Shown here: piece by piece, positions 56,001 to 63,796 of the stretch
Position numbering within the stretch: the first letter of the stretch is position 1
Layout: each line of letters starts with the position of its first letter
Assembly: GCA_020636325.1 (NCBI GenBank)
Contig: JACJYC010000012.1
Span: 164,120 to 228,119 of the forward strand
DNA: 64,000 nucleotides
DNA from: Lewinellaceae bacterium
GTDB taxonomy: Bacteria > Bacteroidota > Bacteroidia > Chitinophagales > Saprospiraceae
Reading direction: 5' to 3'
Notes under the pieces: model-generated
What the model was told of the DNA's origin: nothing
The model's input: the letters and a program-made list of their open reading frames with translations, nothing else
Database searches by the model: none
Translations under genes and position numbers: made by a program

Positions 56001-56125
56001 TCACCTTTGGCTGCGGTTACCGTCGGCATTACTTCGCTGCGACCGGTGAGGTGCGCTTTGAAAGTCTGTTGCCCGAAAGCCGTTGAAAAAATCAAAAGGG
56101 AGACAAGTAATAATGTTGGTCTCAT
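53093..56125 (-). CDS. T9SS-secreted protein with six CHRD domains
   Basis: The product has 1010 residues with a signal peptide ending at AFGQ (19). Six CHRD-type repeats of about 120-125 residues fill residues 20-785. Each has VAGGAHLHTGIAGQNGGI-like and GEIRGQLLP-like blocks (the latter occurs six times, varied as GELRGQVLP and GEIRSQVLQ). A beta domain (about 800-920) and a T9SS sorting domain (VFPNPLTGDQ ... GKFLGGQQISKL) complete it. CHRD domains are named after chordin and have no known bacterial enzyme activity. A surface adhesin or structural role is likely. Repeats 2-6 are more alike than expected, suggesting internal duplication. Confidence 0.92.
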   Translation of the reverse strand: MRPTLLLVSLLIFSTAFGQQTFKAHLTGRSEVMPTVTAAKGEIEAVLTGNTLVVTGEFSGLKGLFDATVAGGSHIHLGLAGQNGGIQIPLVATPDADLHGGNYLAVLNTFTLSTDQITALQERRMYVNIHTTLYAGGEIRGQLLPDSDDYYTVNFFGNNELPTNLTNGHGALVLEVHEDTLVVSGSFAELTGDFAANVAGGAHLHTGIAGQNGGISISLTSTINADLKSGTFEAADNKFVLTSQQRAALEARNMYANIHSSTNAGGEIRGQVLGRAQTVFRAHIAGSDESSVVTTTGRGLLVAEVIDDTLIVSGSFGNLGTEVNTAISGGAHLHTGIAGANGGISIPLDIDLDANNLGGKFQATSNRYVLTSEQKAALYDRRFYANVHSMNFAAGEIRGQLLPESQAVFTAFMSSNFELAGFSTRARGLVKAELTGNRLTVSGSYDNLTSLINLALAGGAHIHIGMAGTNGPIALPLVSTLDADSLGGAFMADLNTFTLTADQRAALMTRGCYVNLHTLTHAGGEIRGQLLPDAMTYFSSIISGAGESNPIRTGAKGLVMLEVNGQQVIGSGSFSGLESDFAANVAGGAHIHTGLAGTNGGIKIPIAATVDGSLRAGTFMAANNTFPITSGILDTLRQRLFYVNIHSASHAGGELRGQVLPLANSYFTASLAGLNEVQPTASSARGALKLELIGDKLTVTGSFAGLQGDFAANIGGGAHLHTGGPGGTGGISVPLNTTVSGDLKAGVYAAADNSFALTSDQLDALYSGNFYANIHSTTNNPGEIRSQVLQDLNRFPAADALIQTPVAGSAIAIEGLPTTEFAATWLPAADPDGNEVVYIWQLALDAEFNTILFQTNVGNAQTFITDFATVDALLAANGVSVGASVTLYHRVVVSDGCNQTPADGSDVTLMRGNLTGTRDLNLLQDIAVFPNPLTGDQQAQIRVNSNVGIDGLIRVWNASGQLVSAQSESIAPGENRFDLHIPADTPSGLLFVYIYDKAGKFLGGQQISKL

Positions 56126-56512
56126 GTGAGGATATTTTAGGTTAAGTAAGAAATCGCTGCCCGTCCAACAGGTGCTGGACAGTAAAAAGGGTCCCTTTTG
56201 GGCTGATCAAGGCAGGTAAAAAATCGAGCGAGGCTTCGACTTAAAGATATGTCACTATCGAGTTATGATAAACAACCCCAATATAGCGAAGTTGTTCACT
56301 CGGTGGGTTGGAAAAGTGATTATGGTCGGGGATTTGGCTTATTGTTGTTTGTTGTTGTTTGTTTTGGTTTGTTTTGGTTTGTTGTTGTTTGTTGTTGTTT
56401 GTTTTGGTTTATTGTTGTTCGCGTAACAACCACCATAAACCACCATAAACCACCATAAACCACCATAAACAATCATAAACAACCATAAAACCGGGGTTTA
56501 GCAAAGGGGTAA
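56126..56512. other. intergenic region with inverted decamer tract
   Basis: No gene. GTCCAACAGGTGCTGGAC at 56163-56180 is a partial inverted repeat. The rest is dominated by the decamer tract at 56339-56490. Confidence 0.7.
56339..56490. repeat. inverted decamer-phased A/T tract, locus 3
   Basis: Eight units of TTGTTGTTTG/TTTTGGTTTG type (56339-56420) are followed by seven of CACCATAAAC type (56430-56488), each exactly 10 bp. Confidence 0.9.
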
Positions 56513-58000
56513 TCAGTTATTAACCGAAGGGGTCTGGATCAGGGAGCGGTCATTTTCAAAATCATATAATGTGAGTCGTCGCAGGTCGTAGTAAGCCAGC
56601 CAGAAATTGCGCAAGGCGGCTGTATAACCCTGGCGGGCCGAGGCTTCTTCCAGGATGGCCAGGTTGAGGTCGGTGATCAGGATATTGCCGATCAGGTAAC
56701 GCTTGCGGGTCATATCCAGCCTTTTCAGGGCGATCTCATGGGATCTTTCGGCGATTCTCACCTGGCTGCGGACGAGGTCGAACTGCTGGACCTTCACCAG
56801 GATCTCCCGTTCGAAGTTCACGCGTTGCTGATCGACCTGGAGGCGGGTCAGGTTGGCGTTGGCCACTGCGGTTTCGACGGTAGCCTTTGATTTCCCCCAA
56901 TCTACGATCGGCACGTTCATGCCCAGGGTGACCAGTTCCTGATCCAGCGGGTTGCGCAGGGCCTCATTGAAGGTCGGCGCCGTTTGCGACAGGCCGAAGG
57001 ACAGGTAAAAATCCATGTTGAAACCGCGATTGGCGCGGGCCTGCGCTACGTTGCGCTCCGCTTCTTCCAATTGGCGTTGGAAGTTGATGGTCTGGGAACG
57101 GTTGGCGCGTCCGGAGGTCAGGGCTTCTTCGGCATCGATCTGGAAGGTCGGGATTTCGGCCGGCGGGTCAAGCTTGAAATAAACGGCCTCGCGGATGCCC
57201 AGGAAATCCCGGAGGCGCTCGGTACTGGTCTGCAGCGCCAGCATATTCGATGACAGGTCGGCGTCGGCGCTCATGACCCGGAGTTCGATTTGCAGCAGTT
57301 CGGTTTCCGCGATCCGGCCTACTTCGAAGCGGCCTTTGGAAATGGCGTACAGCGTATCGGCGTTCGCTTTGTCCCGGCGGGCGGCTTCCAGGTTCAATTG
57401 GGCGATCAGTACGTCAAAAAACAGGTTCGCTGTTTGGTAGGATACCTCTTCCATATCTTCGGAGTAGCCCTTTTGGGATTCTTCATACCGCAAAGGCTCA
57501 ATTCGTTTGTTCCATTTCAGGGAGTTGAATCCGAATATCGGTTGGATAAAGCCGAAAGAAATGGGGTTGACCAGGTAGGAAACCTGGCCGCCGGCGGTCC
57601 CGGAGGAAAAAATGTCCAGTCGCTGCAATTGGGTACGGGCAAAAATGCGTCCGCCGGTCAGGCCGATCCCTTGTTGCACGCTGACCCCCAGGCTGTTGTT
57701 CATCAGGGAGCGCGGAATGAATTTCTCCTGTCCGTCAGGCAGGATAATGGACTGGATGGAGCGGTTGATGTTGGGAAAATCGCCCTCCAACTGGATGATC
57801 GGCTTATAATCGGCCTGGAAGGACCGGAAGCGCCAATAACTGCCGACAAAGGCCGTTTTGGCGATTTGGACGTCGGGCGCGTCTTTGTGGGCCAGGGCAA
57901 TGGTTTGCTCAAGGCTCAGAAAAAGCGTATCGCTGGCGGCCTGTTGCGCCGATAGCGATACCAGGCTGCAAACGAATAAAAGGGCTAAGATCAATCGCAT
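56513..58000 (-). CDS. TolC-family outer-membrane efflux protein
   Basis: The product has 495 residues with a signal peptide ending at LSAQ (19). Long alpha-helical halves each contain the family pattern (QTANLFFDVLIAQLNLEAAR and LRNFWLAYYDLRRLTLYDFE), giving the trans-periplasmic tunnel; short beta segments form the outer-membrane barrel. It exports substrates in partnership with the MacA-like adaptor and MacB-like permease encoded just upstream (58346-61178, same strand). A 345-bp repeat-rich gap separates it from the permease gene, so co-transcription is uncertain. Confidence 0.9.
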   Translation of the reverse strand: MRLILALLFVCSLVSLSAQQAASDTLFLSLEQTIALAHKDAPDVQIAKTAFVGSYWRFRSFQADYKPIIQLEGDFPNINRSIQSIILPDGQEKFIPRSLMNNSLGVSVQQGIGLTGGRIFARTQLQRLDIFSSGTAGGQVSYLVNPISFGFIQPIFGFNSLKWNKRIEPLRYEESQKGYSEDMEEVSYQTANLFFDVLIAQLNLEAARRDKANADTLYAISKGRFEVGRIAETELLQIELRVMSADADLSSNMLALQTSTERLRDFLGIREAVYFKLDPPAEIPTFQIDAEEALTSGRANRSQTINFQRQLEEAERNVAQARANRGFNMDFYLSFGLSQTAPTFNEALRNPLDQELVTLGMNVPIVDWGKSKATVETAVANANLTRLQVDQQRVNFEREILVKVQQFDLVRSQVRIAERSHEIALKRLDMTRKRYLIGNILITDLNLAILEEASARQGYTAALRNFWLAYYDLRRLTLYDFENDRSLIQTPSVNN

Positions 58001-58021
58001 AAGTCAGGTTGTTGTGGTTTG

Positions 58022-58132
58022 GTGATGTGTTGGTTGGTTGGTTTATTGGTTTATTGGTTTATTGGTTTATTGGTTTATTGGTTTATTGGTTTATCGGTTT
58101 ATTGGTTTATTGGTTTATTGGTTTATTGGTTG
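58022..58132. repeat. GGTTTATT octamer microsatellite
   Basis: About thirteen head-to-tail 8-bp units upstream of the TolC gene. Confidence 0.9.
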
Positions 58133-58214
58133 GTTTCCCGCCTTCGCCGAGGCTTCAGCCTCCGGACGACGAAGTCGCCTATGGCTGACGGAGTCGGCGG
58201 TCGGAGGTTGATTT
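58133..58214 (+). repeat. long variant of the dispersed hairpin element
   Basis: It has CCCGCCTTCGCCGAGG at the left and GTCGGCGGTCGGAGG at the right, with an inserted GACGAAGTCGCC block also present near 2468. It is not directly behind a plus-strand gene, unlike the other copies. Confidence 0.65.
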
Positions 58215-58281
58215 GATGGCCGGTTCCTCAGTTCCTCAGTTCCTCGATTCCTCAATTCCTCAATTCCTCGATTCCTCAATT

Positions 58282-58328
58282 CCTCCCCGACCGCCGTAGC
58301 TCATCAAGAGCGAAGGAGGTAGTTCTTC
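58282..58328 (-). repeat. 48-bp hairpin element, antisense copy 2
   Basis: It matches 52970-53017 except for one missing C and one change near the end. It lies 17 bp past the stop of the minus-strand permease gene. Confidence 0.88.
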
Positions 58329-58345
58329 GATTCCTCCCCTTCCGA

Positions 58346-59677
58346 TTAATCCGACCGAAGGGCCTTGATCGGGTCCTGAATCGCGGCTTTTCGGGCCGGG
58401 AAGATGCCGAATACCAGGCCGATGGTTGCGGACACGCCGAAAGCAAGGGCAATGGACCAGAACGAAACGATGGTCGGGATGCCGGAGGAGGCGGATACCG
58501 TTTTAGCGGCGCCGACGCCCAGCAAAACGCCGATCAGACCGCCGATCAGGCTGATGAAAACGGCTTCAAAGAGAAATTGCAGGATAATATCCCGCTGGTT
58601 AGCGCCGAGGGACCGGCGCACGCCGATTTCCTTGATCCGTTCCAGCACGGAAGCCAGCATGATGTTCATGATGCCGATGCCGCCGACCAGCAGGGAGATG
58701 CCTGCGATGGCGGCGAGCACCATATTGAAGGTTTCCTGTGTTTTTTGTTCCTGTTCGAGGAGCAGTTCCGGCACTTCGATCTCAAAGTCGATGACATCGA
58801 GGTGGCGGCGTTTGAGTATGCGGGCCACCAGGTCGGCGGTAGCCTGCATGGTTTTGCTGTCGTTCACGCGCACTACAAACCGGTCGATCTGGTGGTAGTT
58901 ATCGTCCGATTTGTTGTTGTCCTCGTTGTCGTTGTTGCCGATCTTGTCCTTGGTGATCTTGGCCCGGTCCTTGAACCGGATCAGGGAGGTGGAAACGGGG
59001 ATGTAGATGTCGTCGTTGTAGTCGCGGATACCCAGGTTTTGCAGGCTTTCCTTGGAGGCCTTGCGCTTTTTGAGGATGCCGATGATCGTCAGCCAGGTAT
59101 TGCCGCATTTGATCTGTTTACCGACGGGGTCGTCATTGGGGAAGAACTTGGTCTGGATGTTCTTGCCGATGATGCAAACGGGTCGTCCGTATTCGATATG
59201 TTCGTGATGGAAATACTGGCCTTTTTCCAGTTTCATCACATTCAATTCAAAAAAGGCATTGGTCACCCCCACGCAACGGGCCTTTTCCTGTTTGGCGGAT
59301 TGGATCACGGTAGTCGGCAGGACGATTTCGGGGCTGATCTTTTCCACATTGGGCAAGGTGCCTTCAATGGCCTCTACGTCCAGCAGCGTTAGGCCCGGCG
59401 AATAGGGTTTTTTATTCTTGGTATTGGCCGATCCCGAGCTTTGTTGCCCCTGGTCGTCGTCGTCGCCGGTTTTGACCTTGGACTGGACGACAATATTATT
59501 GGCGCCGATCAGCTTCATCTGGTCGAGGATGGATTGTTTTGCACCGGTTCCGATGGCCAGCATGGCAATTACCGCCGCTACGCCGAACACAATGCCCAGG
59601 CCGGTAAGGAAGGAACGAAGCTTGTTGGCGTTTATCCCTTCTATGGCCAGTATGAAGTTAAAGATTACCCTTTGCAT
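58346..59677 (-). CDS. MacB/FtsX-type ABC transporter permease without ATPase domain
   Basis: The product has 443 residues. An N-terminal membrane helix (KLRSFLTGLGIVFGVAAVIA) is followed by a large periplasmic MacB-PCD-like domain containing an Asp/Asn-rich insert (about 240-260) and three C-terminal helices (ISLLVGGIGIMNIMLASVLE, IGVRRSLGANQRDI typical of the family). MacB-type transporters use mechanotransmission to drive TolC-dependent export. Unlike E. coli MacB the ATPase is not fused, and no ATPase gene is adjacent. The adaptor gene lies 109 bp upstream and the TolC gene downstream. Confidence 0.9.
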   Translation of the reverse strand: MQRVIFNFILAIEGINANKLRSFLTGLGIVFGVAAVIAMLAIGTGAKQSILDQMKLIGANNIVVQSKVKTGDDDDQGQQSSGSANTKNKKPYSPGLTLLDVEAIEGTLPNVEKISPEIVLPTTVIQSAKQEKARCVGVTNAFFELNVMKLEKGQYFHHEHIEYGRPVCIIGKNIQTKFFPNDDPVGKQIKCGNTWLTIIGILKKRKASKESLQNLGIRDYNDDIYIPVSTSLIRFKDRAKITKDKIGNNDNEDNNKSDDNYHQIDRFVVRVNDSKTMQATADLVARILKRRHLDVIDFEIEVPELLLEQEQKTQETFNMVLAAIAGISLLVGGIGIMNIMLASVLERIKEIGVRRSLGANQRDIILQFLFEAVFISLIGGLIGVLLGVGAAKTVSASSGIPTIVSFWSIALAFGVSATIGLVFGIFPARKAAIQDPIKALRSD

Positions 59678-59786
59678 GGAACAAGGTTAAAGGATAAAGG
59701 TTAAAGGTTAAAGGATAAAGGGGGGAGAGGGGGTGTTGAGTCGCCCGAACGTCCCTGGATTTTGAATGCCCTTTTCCCTTTAAAGA

Positions 59787-61178
59787 TTAATCCACTATAA
59801 TGAAGAAATCGCCGCCGCCGCCGTCGGGCGAAGGTTGGGAGACGCCCTGCATTTTCTTTTTCAGCTCCATGGCATGGGCTTCGCGGGCTTTTCGCTCCTC
59901 TTCCTGTTTTCTGGCAATTTCTTCCTTGACTTCGGCTGGCAGGAAGACCCACTGCGCTTCATCGCTGCCTTTGGGTACGTTGAGAAAGACCTCATCGTTC
60001 TCTTCCAGGCCGTAATCGATGATCACGCTGTTGGCATTGCTCAGGCCTGCGATAACTTCCTGACGGACGATCTTGCCGCCTGCCCTTTTGTAAACGAAAG
60101 CCAGGCTGTCGAGTTGGAGGGCTTCCAGCGGAACGGATATGACATCAGGGATCACGTTGGTGACGATCTCGTTGCTGGTGGTCATAGCGGGCCGGAGGAT
60201 GGTATCCGTGCCGATCAGCTGGACGATGACCTCAAAGACTTTGGTATCGTATCCGCGGAGCTGTTCGCCGATATTGGCGACGGACAGCACGTTGCCTGCG
60301 TATTCTTTCTCCGGGAACGCGTCCACTTTAATGGTCACTTCCTGGCCGACCTTCACCTTGCTGATGTCCACTTCATTGACGAATGTTTTGGTGATCATAT
60401 CCGTCAGGTCGGGCAGTTCGGCTACGATGGGGTCCCAGGTGGAGATGCGGGAGCCGGGTTCTTTTTTGCCGTTCCAGGTTCGGGCGTAGATGACCATGCC
60501 GGATTCGGGCGCATTGATGGTGAATTCGTTGGACAGGTCCACGTATTTCTGCATTTTATCCTGGTGCTGTTTCAGCAAGGTGGTGATCTCCAGGATTTTG
60601 GCGTGAGCCTGTTGTTGTTTCAGCTCATATTTGACTTCAAGCTGGCTGAAATCCCTTTCGGTTCGTTCCAGGTCGAGCTGGGTTTGCTGGATCACGGATT
60701 GGGGTTCGTATTTGCTTTGTTCGACCTTGAGCAATTTCTCCTTACGGGTGAAATTGAGGTTCACGAGTTGGTCGCGGATATCCCGGAGGTCGATCGCGGT
60801 ATCGATTTTGGCCTGATCCAGTTGGGTTTGGGCCTTGTCGATTTCGGTCTGGGCGTCCCGCATTTTGGTGGCCAGTTCGGTCCGGTCGAGGGTAGCGACG
60901 TACTGGCCGGCGGTCACGAGTTTGCCTTCCGGAACGAGATCCGTAATCGTGGTTTCCCAGATATTGGCGGTTCGCATGCCCTGCGGGGCGCGGATCTTGA
61001 CGGATTTTTTGGCCTGGAGTTCCCCGGTTGCGGTGACGGTAATTTCGAACTGACCTTTTTTAACGACCGCGGTCAGGTCCTTGACTTGTTCGGCAGTGGA
61101 AGGTTTGAAGACGAAATAACCGATCGTTGCGATGATTGCGAGGCCCAACAGGCCGTAAAGCAATTTTGAAAGCGCCAT
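59787..61178 (-). CDS. HlyD/MacA-family periplasmic adaptor
   Basis: The product has 463 residues. An N-terminal membrane anchor (LLYGLLGLAIIATIGYFVF) precedes a barrel-sandwich/lipoyl half-motif (VTATGELQAKKSVKIRAPQG), a long coiled-coil hairpin (about 115-215: RDAQTEIDKAQTQLDQAKID), the second lipoyl half and beta-barrel domains (VDISKVKVGQEVTIKVDAFP). The C-terminal tail is Lys/Glu-rich and ends with a Gly-rich GGGGDFF segment. It joins the inner-membrane permease to the TolC exit duct. It is the first gene of the minus-strand export set. No -7 box was identified in its 5' flank. Confidence 0.92.
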   Translation of the reverse strand: MALSKLLYGLLGLAIIATIGYFVFKPSTAEQVKDLTAVVKKGQFEITVTATGELQAKKSVKIRAPQGMRTANIWETTITDLVPEGKLVTAGQYVATLDRTELATKMRDAQTEIDKAQTQLDQAKIDTAIDLRDIRDQLVNLNFTRKEKLLKVEQSKYEPQSVIQQTQLDLERTERDFSQLEVKYELKQQQAHAKILEITTLLKQHQDKMQKYVDLSNEFTINAPESGMVIYARTWNGKKEPGSRISTWDPIVAELPDLTDMITKTFVNEVDISKVKVGQEVTIKVDAFPEKEYAGNVLSVANIGEQLRGYDTKVFEVIVQLIGTDTILRPAMTTSNEIVTNVIPDVISVPLEALQLDSLAFVYKRAGGKIVRQEVIAGLSNANSVIIDYGLEENDEVFLNVPKGSDEAQWVFLPAEVKEEIARKQEEERKAREAHAMELKKKMQGVSQPSPDGGGGDFFIIVD

Positions 61179-61745
61179 AGGAGCAGGGTTTTAAAGATGA
61201 CAGGAGATATTTGGATGATTGATTCATACTAGTCGGATGCGGTAACCATAATGCAAAGAAGCACTTTTGGTACACTTTCTCAAAGACTTTAACAACTCTT
61301 AACAGGTTGCTTGTGCGGAAACCTGAAAATTTAACACCGGTTTCCGTTACCTAAACGCAAATATCCGGATGTTGCCGGCCGGGCGCCATTTCCTGGACAG
61401 CACATACGTCAGTATAGACGGTTGCGGATTGAATTTTGGCGTATGAGGGTGCGGAAAATGATTACTATATGCTCTTTTCCTTGGGTTATGTATTACGCGA
61501 AAAAAAATATCAAAAAAGGGTAATGATAATTTGCATCGAAAGGCATTTTTTATGACCTTTGTGACCCTTGCGGAATTATTTACGTGCGACTTATAAAGAG
61601 GGGGAAAACACCAGCGTTTAACAACACTTCTACGACGCTTCCGTTTTTCTATCAATTGCCTAACTTACTGATACTCTAGCAATTTTATCATTTTTTGTTG
61701 GATTAAGTCATTGACTTAATAGCCTAACCTGTAAACTGTTGTAAT
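61179..61745. other. 567-bp divergent intergenic region upstream of dnaA
   Basis: No gene. It is AT-rich near the right end (TTTTTTGTTGGATTAAG at 61691) with a TTAAGTCA-TTGACTTAA inverted repeat at 61703-61719. No copy of the TTATnCACA DnaA box was found by eye, so an origin here is not supported. Confidence 0.6.
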
Positions 61746-63170
61746 ATGACCGTATTTACTTCAGTATGGGATAATTGTCTGCAGACTATTCGGCAGCAGA
61801 TACCCGCTAGAAGTTTTCAGACCTGGTTTGAACCGATAAGGCCCGTCAAACTGGAAAACAATGCACTGACCATCCAGGTGCCTAACCGATTTTTTTACGA
61901 ATGGTTAGAAGAACATTATGTAGATTTGTTAAAACGAACCATCCGCCAGCAGTTGGGAGACAAGGGGCGGCTGGAGTATCAGATCCTTATGCCAACCGCC
62001 AACGGACATAAAAACGGACGAACGAACGGCGCCAAGGGCAAACCTGAGCCGGATGCGCTCGGGCCCGGCATGATCGATGCGGAGCATATCAAGAATCCGT
62101 TCATTATTCCGGGGATCAAGAAGCTGCGGATCGAACCCAACCTCAATCCGAATTACACGTTTGACAATTTCATCGAAGGGGATTGCAACCGCCTTGCACG
62201 GTCAGCAGGTATGGCGATAGCCAAGAATCCGGGCAAGACCTCCTTTAACCCATTGGTGGTTTTCGGCGATGTCGGCCTGGGCAAGACCCACCTGATCCAG
62301 GCTGTCGGCAATGAAGTGTTGAACCGCTTTACCAACAAGTCGGTCCTATACGTTTCCGCCGAGGAATTCACCAACCAGATCATCCAGGCCATCAAGAACA
62401 ACGCCATCAACGACCTGGTCAACTATTACCAACTGGTGGACGTGCTGATCGTGGACGATATCCATTTCCTGGCCAACAAGATCAAGACCCAGGAGATCTT
62501 CTTCCACATTTTCAACCAGCTTCACCAGACCGGGCGTCAGATCATCCTGTCGTCCGACCGGCCGCCCAAGGACCTCGAGGGGATGGAGGAGCGCCTGATC
62601 TCCCGCTTCAAGTGGGGATTGTCGGCCGATATGCAGGCGCCCGATCTGGAGACGCGCATGGCCATCCTGGAAGCCAAAATGAACCGCGAAGGCATCGAGA
62701 TCCCGATGGATGTATCGGAGTTCATCTGCTACAATGTCAAGAACAACATCCGCGAACTGGAAGGCGTGCTGATCTCCCTGATCGCGCAATCTTCCCTGAA
62801 CAACCGCGAGATCGACCTGGAACTGGCCAAGGACGTGATCAAGAACTTTGTCAGCGAGCTCAACCGGGAGATCACGGTTGAATATATCCAGCAATTGGTT
62901 GCCGAGCATTTCGGCGTAGCTGTGGACAAACTCCAGGGCAGCACCCGCAAGCGCAAGATCGTGATTGCGCGGCAGCTCTCCATGTACCTGGCCAAGAACC
63001 TGACGGACAAGTCGCTGAAAACGATCGGCGAGGTCTTCGGCGGTCGCGACCACAGCACGGTGATCTATTCCATCCGCACGGTACAGGACCTGATGGAGAC
63101 GGATACGATGATCAAGGATGCGGTATCGGAGCTGGAGAAGAAGATCCGGATGAGTTTGAATGAGAAGTGA
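61746..63170 (+). CDS. dnaA: chromosomal replication initiator protein DnaA
   Basis: The product has 474 residues. Domain I (about 1-80) contains ARSFQTWFEPIRPVKLEN. A short linker with GHKNGRTNGAKGK is domain II. Domain III has Walker A FGDVGLGKTHL (173-183), Walker B VLIVDDIHFL (233-242) and the arginine-bearing RLISRFKWGLSAD. Domain IV ends in the DNA-binding signature GGRDHSTVIYSIRT. It binds DnaA boxes at oriC and opens the duplex. It stands alone, with the dispersed hairpin element 7 bp after its stop and a tRNA unit beyond. The usual dnaN neighbour is absent, as in many Bacteroidota. Confidence 0.98.
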   Translation: MTVFTSVWDNCLQTIRQQIPARSFQTWFEPIRPVKLENNALTIQVPNRFFYEWLEEHYVDLLKRTIRQQLGDKGRLEYQILMPTANGHKNGRTNGAKGKPEPDALGPGMIDAEHIKNPFIIPGIKKLRIEPNLNPNYTFDNFIEGDCNRLARSAGMAIAKNPGKTSFNPLVVFGDVGLGKTHLIQAVGNEVLNRFTNKSVLYVSAEEFTNQIIQAIKNNAINDLVNYYQLVDVLIVDDIHFLANKIKTQEIFFHIFNQLHQTGRQIILSSDRPPKDLEGMEERLISRFKWGLSADMQAPDLETRMAILEAKMNREGIEIPMDVSEFICYNVKNNIRELEGVLISLIAQSSLNNREIDLELAKDVIKNFVSELNREITVEYIQQLVAEHFGVAVDKLQGSTRKRKIVIARQLSMYLAKNLTDKSLKTIGEVFGGRDHSTVIYSIRTVQDLMETDTMIKDAVSELEKKIRMSLNEK

Positions 63171-63177
63171 TGGTTAC

Positions 63178-63212
63178 TGCCTGCGCCGAGGCTACGGCGG
63201 TCGGGGGTTGAT
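63178..63212 (+). repeat. dispersed 3'-end hairpin element behind dnaA
   Basis: It has CTGCGCCGAGGCTACGGCGG followed by TCGGGGGTTGATTT. It begins about 7 bp after the dnaA stop, in the sense orientation, and its TTGATTT end matches the 47109 copy. Confidence 0.7.
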
Positions 63213-63342
63213 TTGCCGGCTACGGTGGTCAGCGGTTGAATGGATCGGTAGCTCACAACAGCGATGGGGAACTTTCCATTGGCGGGCCGTGTTTTGAAGT
63301 AGACTTTTTTCGCCATAGGGGTGCACAATTGAGATAAAGTTT

Positions 63343-63350
63343 TATCTTTG
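63343..63350 (+). promoter_or_regulatory. TAnnTTTG -7 box of the tRNA unit
   Basis: TATCTTTG is an exact consensus match 32 bp before the disrupted tRNA-Ser copy. No well-spaced -33 box is seen. Confidence 0.6.
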
Positions 63351-63381
63351 CACCCGCAAAATTATTCAGCCAATAATCAAC

Positions 63382-63516
63382 GGTGAAGTGCCCGCCTTCG
63401 CCTACAGCTTCGGCGGACGGAGGGTGAGTGGCTGAAACCAACTTAGCGAAGCGTTCTCAAGAGCGTTAGCGAGTAATCACGCAGAAGGCGTGACTAAACT
63501 GTCGTACTGGGAAACT
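63382..63516 (+). pseudogene. disrupted tRNA-Ser copy with two insertions
   Basis: Three pieces match the intact tRNA-Ser at 63541: GGTGAAGTG (63382-63390), GGTGAGTGGCTGAAACCAAC (63423-63442) and CTAAACTGTCGTACTGGGAA plus ACT (63494-63516). They are interrupted by a 32-nt insert (63391-63422) of the GCCTTCGC hairpin-element type and a 51-nt insert (63443-63493) that replaces part of the anticodon arm. The T arm and 3' acceptor strand are missing. Similar flanks (TATTCAGCC before each copy) show a tandem duplication. Confidence 0.8.
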
Positions 63517-63540
63517 TTTTTATTCAGCCTTTATATTAAC

Positions 63541-63629
63541 GGTGAAGTGGGTGAGTGGCTGAAACCAACAGTTTGCTAAACTGTCGTACTGGGAAACTGG
63601 TACCGCGGGTTCGAATCCCGCCTTCACCG
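63541..63629 (+). tRNA. tRNA-Ser (GCT)
   Basis: The acceptor stem is GGTGAAG with CTTCACC (63541-63547 / 63622-63628). The anticodon loop TTGCTAA has anticodon GCT at 63575-63577. A long variable arm (GTCGTACTGGGAAACTGGTAC) typical of serine tRNAs precedes the T arm CGGGTTCGAATCCCG. CCA is not encoded. Confidence 0.96.
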
Positions 63630-63710
63630 CAGCTAATGTGAGTTTTCAGTGAGGAGTGGGTGTTAAACAATGCGTTTGCACCCACGTTTGTGGATCCGGC
63701 AAAGTTTTTT

Positions 63711-63784
63711 CGGGATGTAGCGCAGTCCGGTAGCGCACCTGCTTTGGGAGCAGGGGGCCCCAGGTTCAAATCCTGGTATCCCGA
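63711..63784 (+). tRNA. tRNA-Pro (TGG)
   Basis: The acceptor stem is CGGGATG with TATCCCG. The D arm is GCGCAGTCCGGTAGCGC, the anticodon loop TTTGGGA has TGG at 63745-63747, and the T arm is CCAGGTTCAAATCCTGG. CCA is not encoded. It lies 81 bp after tRNA-Ser and before a terminator, so it is probably in the same transcript. Confidence 0.96.
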
Positions 63785-63796
63785 CTTGATTATGAG

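Larger units (their letters stand above)
58001..58345. other. 345-bp intergenic region of stacked repeats
   Basis: No gene. In order: GGTTTATT octamers (58022-58132), a large variant of the 3' hairpin element (58133-58214), ATTCCTCA octamers (58222-58281) and a 48-bp-type hairpin element (58282-58328). Confidence 0.8.

Noticed and set aside
59835..61169. 444-residue open frame on the plus strand
   Set aside because: It is antisense to the MacA-type adaptor; its Phe/Asp/His-rich sequence is a reverse-complement artefact.
61179..61745. Replication origin next to dnaA
   Set aside because: No DnaA-box cluster of TTATnCACA form was found by eye, and dnaA and oriC are often unlinked in Bacteroidota.
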